A stretch of 8,165 bases of DNA from Chthoniobacter flavus (GTDB lineage: Bacteria; Verrucomicrobiota; Verrucomicrobiia; Chthoniobacterales; Terrimicrobiaceae). The notes under the pieces are model-generated. The model ran no database searches and was not told the origin of the DNA. It saw nothing but the letters and a program-made list of their open reading frames with translations. A program made the position numbers and the translations under genes. Location of the stretch: assembly GCA_945863785.1 (NCBI GenBank), contig CAMBAQ010000081.1, forward strand, positions 1 through 8,165, written 5' to 3'. This document shows, piece after piece, positions 6,196-8,165 of the stretch; the first letter of the stretch is position 1, and every line of letters begins with the position of its first letter.

Positions 6196-7136
6196 TGCGA
6201 ATCCTGCATTCCATCGACGAGTTGGGGGAAATCGGGGATCTCGTTGTTTTGGCGGCGGGTGTATTTGATGGTGTCCATCTCGGGCATCAAGCCGTTCTGC
6301 GTACAGCCCAGTCTGCTGCTCGAGAGATTGGGGGGACAGCCGTGGCACTCACTTTTGACCCTCACCCCGCCGCCGTGCTTCGTCCGAGCGAGGTCCCTCA
6401 ACTTCTGACCTCCACCGAATCCAAATTGAGTTTATTTGAGAGTCTCGGCATCGAAAACACCCTCGTCGTTCGCTTTGATGCGGACTTCGCTGCCACAGAA
6501 GCTTCCGATTTTATTCTTCAACTGACCCGCGCCACCCCTCACCTAGCAGGGATTTGCATAGGCAGAGGTTGGATGTTTGGCAAAAACCGCAGCGGCAATG
6601 CCTCCCTCTTAAGAGAAATGGGCCAAGGGAATGGATTTTTTACTACGGAGGTGGAACCCTTCAAAATCGGTGATGCGGTGGTGAGCAGCACACTCATCCG
6701 CAAAGCCCTTTTGGAAGGCGATCTCCGTTCGGCCGAAACCATGCTCGGGAGGAACTACTCGCTCTCCGGCGTCGTGCTCCCAGGCGCGCAACTCGGCCGC
6801 AAGCTTGGTTTTCCCACCGCGAATCTTGGCTTGAATAACGAACTCCTGCCTCCGAATGGGGTATATGTCGTGAGAGTCAATGTCTCCGGACAATCTCTGA
6901 ACGGCGTCGCCAATCTGGGAACTCGACCGACCATTGGAGACAATCCGAAGCGCGTCCTAGAAGTTCACATCTTGGACTTCGCCGGCGATCTCTACGGGCA
7001 AAAAATCGATGTCCAATTCCTCGAGTTCCTTCGACCCGAAATCCCATTTCAAAATGTGGATGCTCTCAAAATTCAAATTTCAAAAGATGTGAATGCAACC
7101 CGCGAATGGTTCGCGGAAATGGGACACACGCGATGA
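6195..7136 (+). CDS. ribF: Bifunctional riboflavin kinase / FAD synthetase RibF
   Basis: RibF phosphorylates riboflavin to FMN and then adenylylates FMN to FAD in the cytoplasm. The 313 residues match the usual length of about 305-320. The N-terminal FAD-synthetase nucleotidyltransferase domain has GVFDGVHLGH (22-31; Val replaces the usual Asn of GNFDGVH), FDPHP (54-58) and the SSTLIR motif (164-169). The C-terminal flavokinase domain has GAQLGRKLGFPTAN (197-210), NGVYVV, NLGTRPT, and Glu256 in LEVHILDFAGDLYG, the expected catalytic base. Both activities look intact. ATG 6195 overlaps the truB stop by one base and the 3' end overlaps the next gene by four (ATGA). No FMN riboswitch is possible here, because there is no leader; expression should follow the operon. 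Confidence 0.97.
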   Translation: MRILHSIDELGEIGDLVVLAAGVFDGVHLGHQAVLRTAQSAAREIGGTAVALTFDPHPAAVLRPSEVPQLLTSTESKLSLFESLGIENTLVVRFDADFAATEASDFILQLTRATPHLAGICIGRGWMFGKNRSGNASLLREMGQGNGFFTTEVEPFKIGDAVVSSTLIRKALLEGDLRSAETMLGRNYSLSGVVLPGAQLGRKLGFPTANLGLNNELLPPNGVYVVRVNVSGQSLNGVANLGTRPTIGDNPKRVLEVHILDFAGDLYGQKIDVQFLEFLRPEIPFQNVDALKIQISKDVNATREWFAEMGHTR

Positions 7137-8165
7137 GCTCGCAATGGGATTTTCCGACCCATAATGAAACCTTCGATTCCGAGGGAAAGCCCCGCGAGGT
7201 TTACCGCGCCCTATTTGATCGCCTGAACGAAATGCCACGCCCTCAGGTGCGTGCATTGGATGAACAACTCGAGGCGACCATGCGCGAGATGGGTGTCACT
7301 TTTGACATCAAGCGCGATCGCGTTTGGGGCCAGCGCGCTTGGTTTTGCGATCTCCTTCCGCAGATCTTCACTCCGGATGAATGGGAACCTCTCACGAACG
7401 GCATTCGCCAACGCCTTAAAGCCTTTGAGATGTTTCTTCAGGATATATACTCAAAAAAACAAATCCTCCTCGACGGAGTGATCCCGATAACTCCTGTGCT
7501 AGGGAGTCCGTTTTTTCAGCGTGCCGCAACCGGCCTCCCATTACCTGCCGGAGCCTACCTGCACCTCAGCGGAATGAGCATTTGCCGCCTTCCCGATGGG
7601 CAACTGGCCGCGAAGCACCACTATTTCAGCAACGCTTCGGGCATGTCCTACATGATCCAAAACCGACGCGCGCTCACGAGGGTGATCCCCCAGTCGTTTC
7701 AGGATACCGGCATTCTTTCGATATCGGATGTGCCAACCAATATTCTGGAAATGCTTCGCTCATTTTCGAAGGAATCCGATCCGATGGTTGTCCTGCTTTC
7801 CCCGGGCCCGCTAAGCCCAGCTTACTCGGAACACAGCTTTCTCGCCCGCCGAATGGGCATCCCGCTAGTGCAAGGTGGCGACTTGCTTGTTTTGAATGAC
7901 GAAGTCTATCTCAAAACTGTTTCCGGCTTGGACAAGGTGGACGTGATCTACACTCGTGTATCCGACCAATGGCTTGATCCGATGGTTTTGCGCCGCGATT
8001 CCAATTTGGGAATACCAGGGTTGGCACACTGCGTCCGAAGGCAGAGCGTGGCTGTGATCAATGCAATCGGATCCCAGATTTCCGACGATCGGGCTCTCCT
8101 CCCCTTTGCCTCCCAGATCATCCGCTACTACCTCAACGAACGCCCGATCCTCCCCTCCGTTTCGA
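7133..8165 (+). CDS. Circularly permuted type 2 ATP-grasp protein (DUF404/DUF407), N-terminal part; 3' end outside window
   Basis: The frame is open from ATG 7133 to the window edge (344 codons, no stop). It matches the circularly permuted ATP-grasp family. Landmarks are PREVYRALFDRL near the start, a WFCDLLPQIFTPDEW segment, LKAFEMFLQDIYSKKQILLDGVIP, AGAYLHLSG, SGMSYMIQNRRAL, VVLLSPGPLSPAYSEHSFLARRMG, LVQGGDLLV, VDVIYTRVSDQWLDPMV, and RYYLNERPILPSVS at the edge. Such proteins are thought to be amide or peptide ligases. They often sit beside alpha-E (DUF403) and transglutaminase-like genes, and no pathway is firmly established. Where typical members have Glu-Asp-Asn before the Pro-Ser-Gly, this one has His162-His163-Tyr164, and PSG reads Ala-Ser-Gly (168-170). 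The usual Asp in GxDL reads Ser149. The ATP-binding Lys segments would lie downstream and cannot be judged. The ATGA overlap with ribF suggests coupling. The family call is firm; activity is uncertain. Confidence 0.88.
   Translation, partial: MSSQWDFPTHNETFDSEGKPREVYRALFDRLNEMPRPQVRALDEQLEATMREMGVTFDIKRDRVWGQRAWFCDLLPQIFTPDEWEPLTNGIRQRLKAFEMFLQDIYSKKQILLDGVIPITPVLGSPFFQRAATGLPLPAGAYLHLSGMSICRLPDGQLAAKHHYFSNASGMSYMIQNRRALTRVIPQSFQDTGILSISDVPTNILEMLRSFSKESDPMVVLLSPGPLSPAYSEHSFLARRMGIPLVQGGDLLVLNDEVYLKTVSGLDKVDVIYTRVSDQWLDPMVLRRDSNLGIPGLAHCVRRQSVAVINAIGSQISDDRALLPFASQIIRYYLNERPILPSVS

Noticed and set aside
5563..6348. 261-codon open frame on the - strand over truB and ribF
   Set aside because: It is antisense to two intact conserved genes, with a composition reflecting their codons and no known domain.
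7582..7899. 105-codon + strand frame inside the ATP-grasp region
   Set aside because: It lies in a different frame from the ATP-grasp coding sequence and shows no family resemblance, whereas the frame from 7133 matches a known family throughout.

Overview
The window is a co-directional (+ strand) stretch of a bacterial chromosome. It holds the end of a tRNA-modification gene, a conserved translation/transcription housekeeping cluster, and the beginning of a less well understood gene. The gene order is tgt (3' part only), nusA, infB, rbfA, a DHH-family phosphoesterase (nrnA-like), truB, ribF, then the 5' part of a circularly permuted type 2 ATP-grasp protein. No tRNA, rRNA, CRISPR, insertion sequence or phage gene is visible, and no stretch longer than about 150 bases lacks a gene.

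Organism: the DNA is moderately GC-rich by eye. The proteins are clearly bacterial. The short TruB without an obvious C-terminal extension, the form of RbfA and TruB, and the order nusA-infB-rbfA-(DHH)-truB-ribF resemble members of the PVC superphylum, most likely Verrucomicrobiota. This is an inference from remembered family resemblance, not a database result. Several starts (nusA, infB, rbfA, truB, ribF) lack a strong Shine-Dalgarno sequence.

Layout: positions 1-547 encode the C-terminal half of queuine tRNA-ribosyltransferase, including its catalytic Asp and zinc site. Positions 548-688 form the largest intergenic gap. It holds a 9-bp inverted repeat overlapping a plausible sigma70-type promoter for nusA. 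nusA (689-1948) and infB (1985-4117) follow closely. A strong GC-rich stem-loop (4128-4148) separates infB from rbfA (4166-4534). From rbfA onward every gene overlaps the next by 20, 23, 1 and 4 bases in turn, so rbfA, the DHH gene, truB, ribF and the ATP-grasp gene look like one translationally coupled unit.

How the genes fit together: NusA (elongation, termination and antitermination), IF2 (translation initiation), RbfA (30S maturation), TruB (tRNA pseudouridine 55) and the DHH enzyme (end-stage RNA or pAp turnover) are the classic nusA-infB operon functions. RibF makes FMN and FAD and is a common neighbour of truB. The last gene is the exception. It belongs to the DUF404/DUF407 circularly permuted ATP-grasp family, and its usual acidic Glu-Asp-Asn metal-site motif reads His-His-Tyr. 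It is the most interesting item in an otherwise ordinary region.
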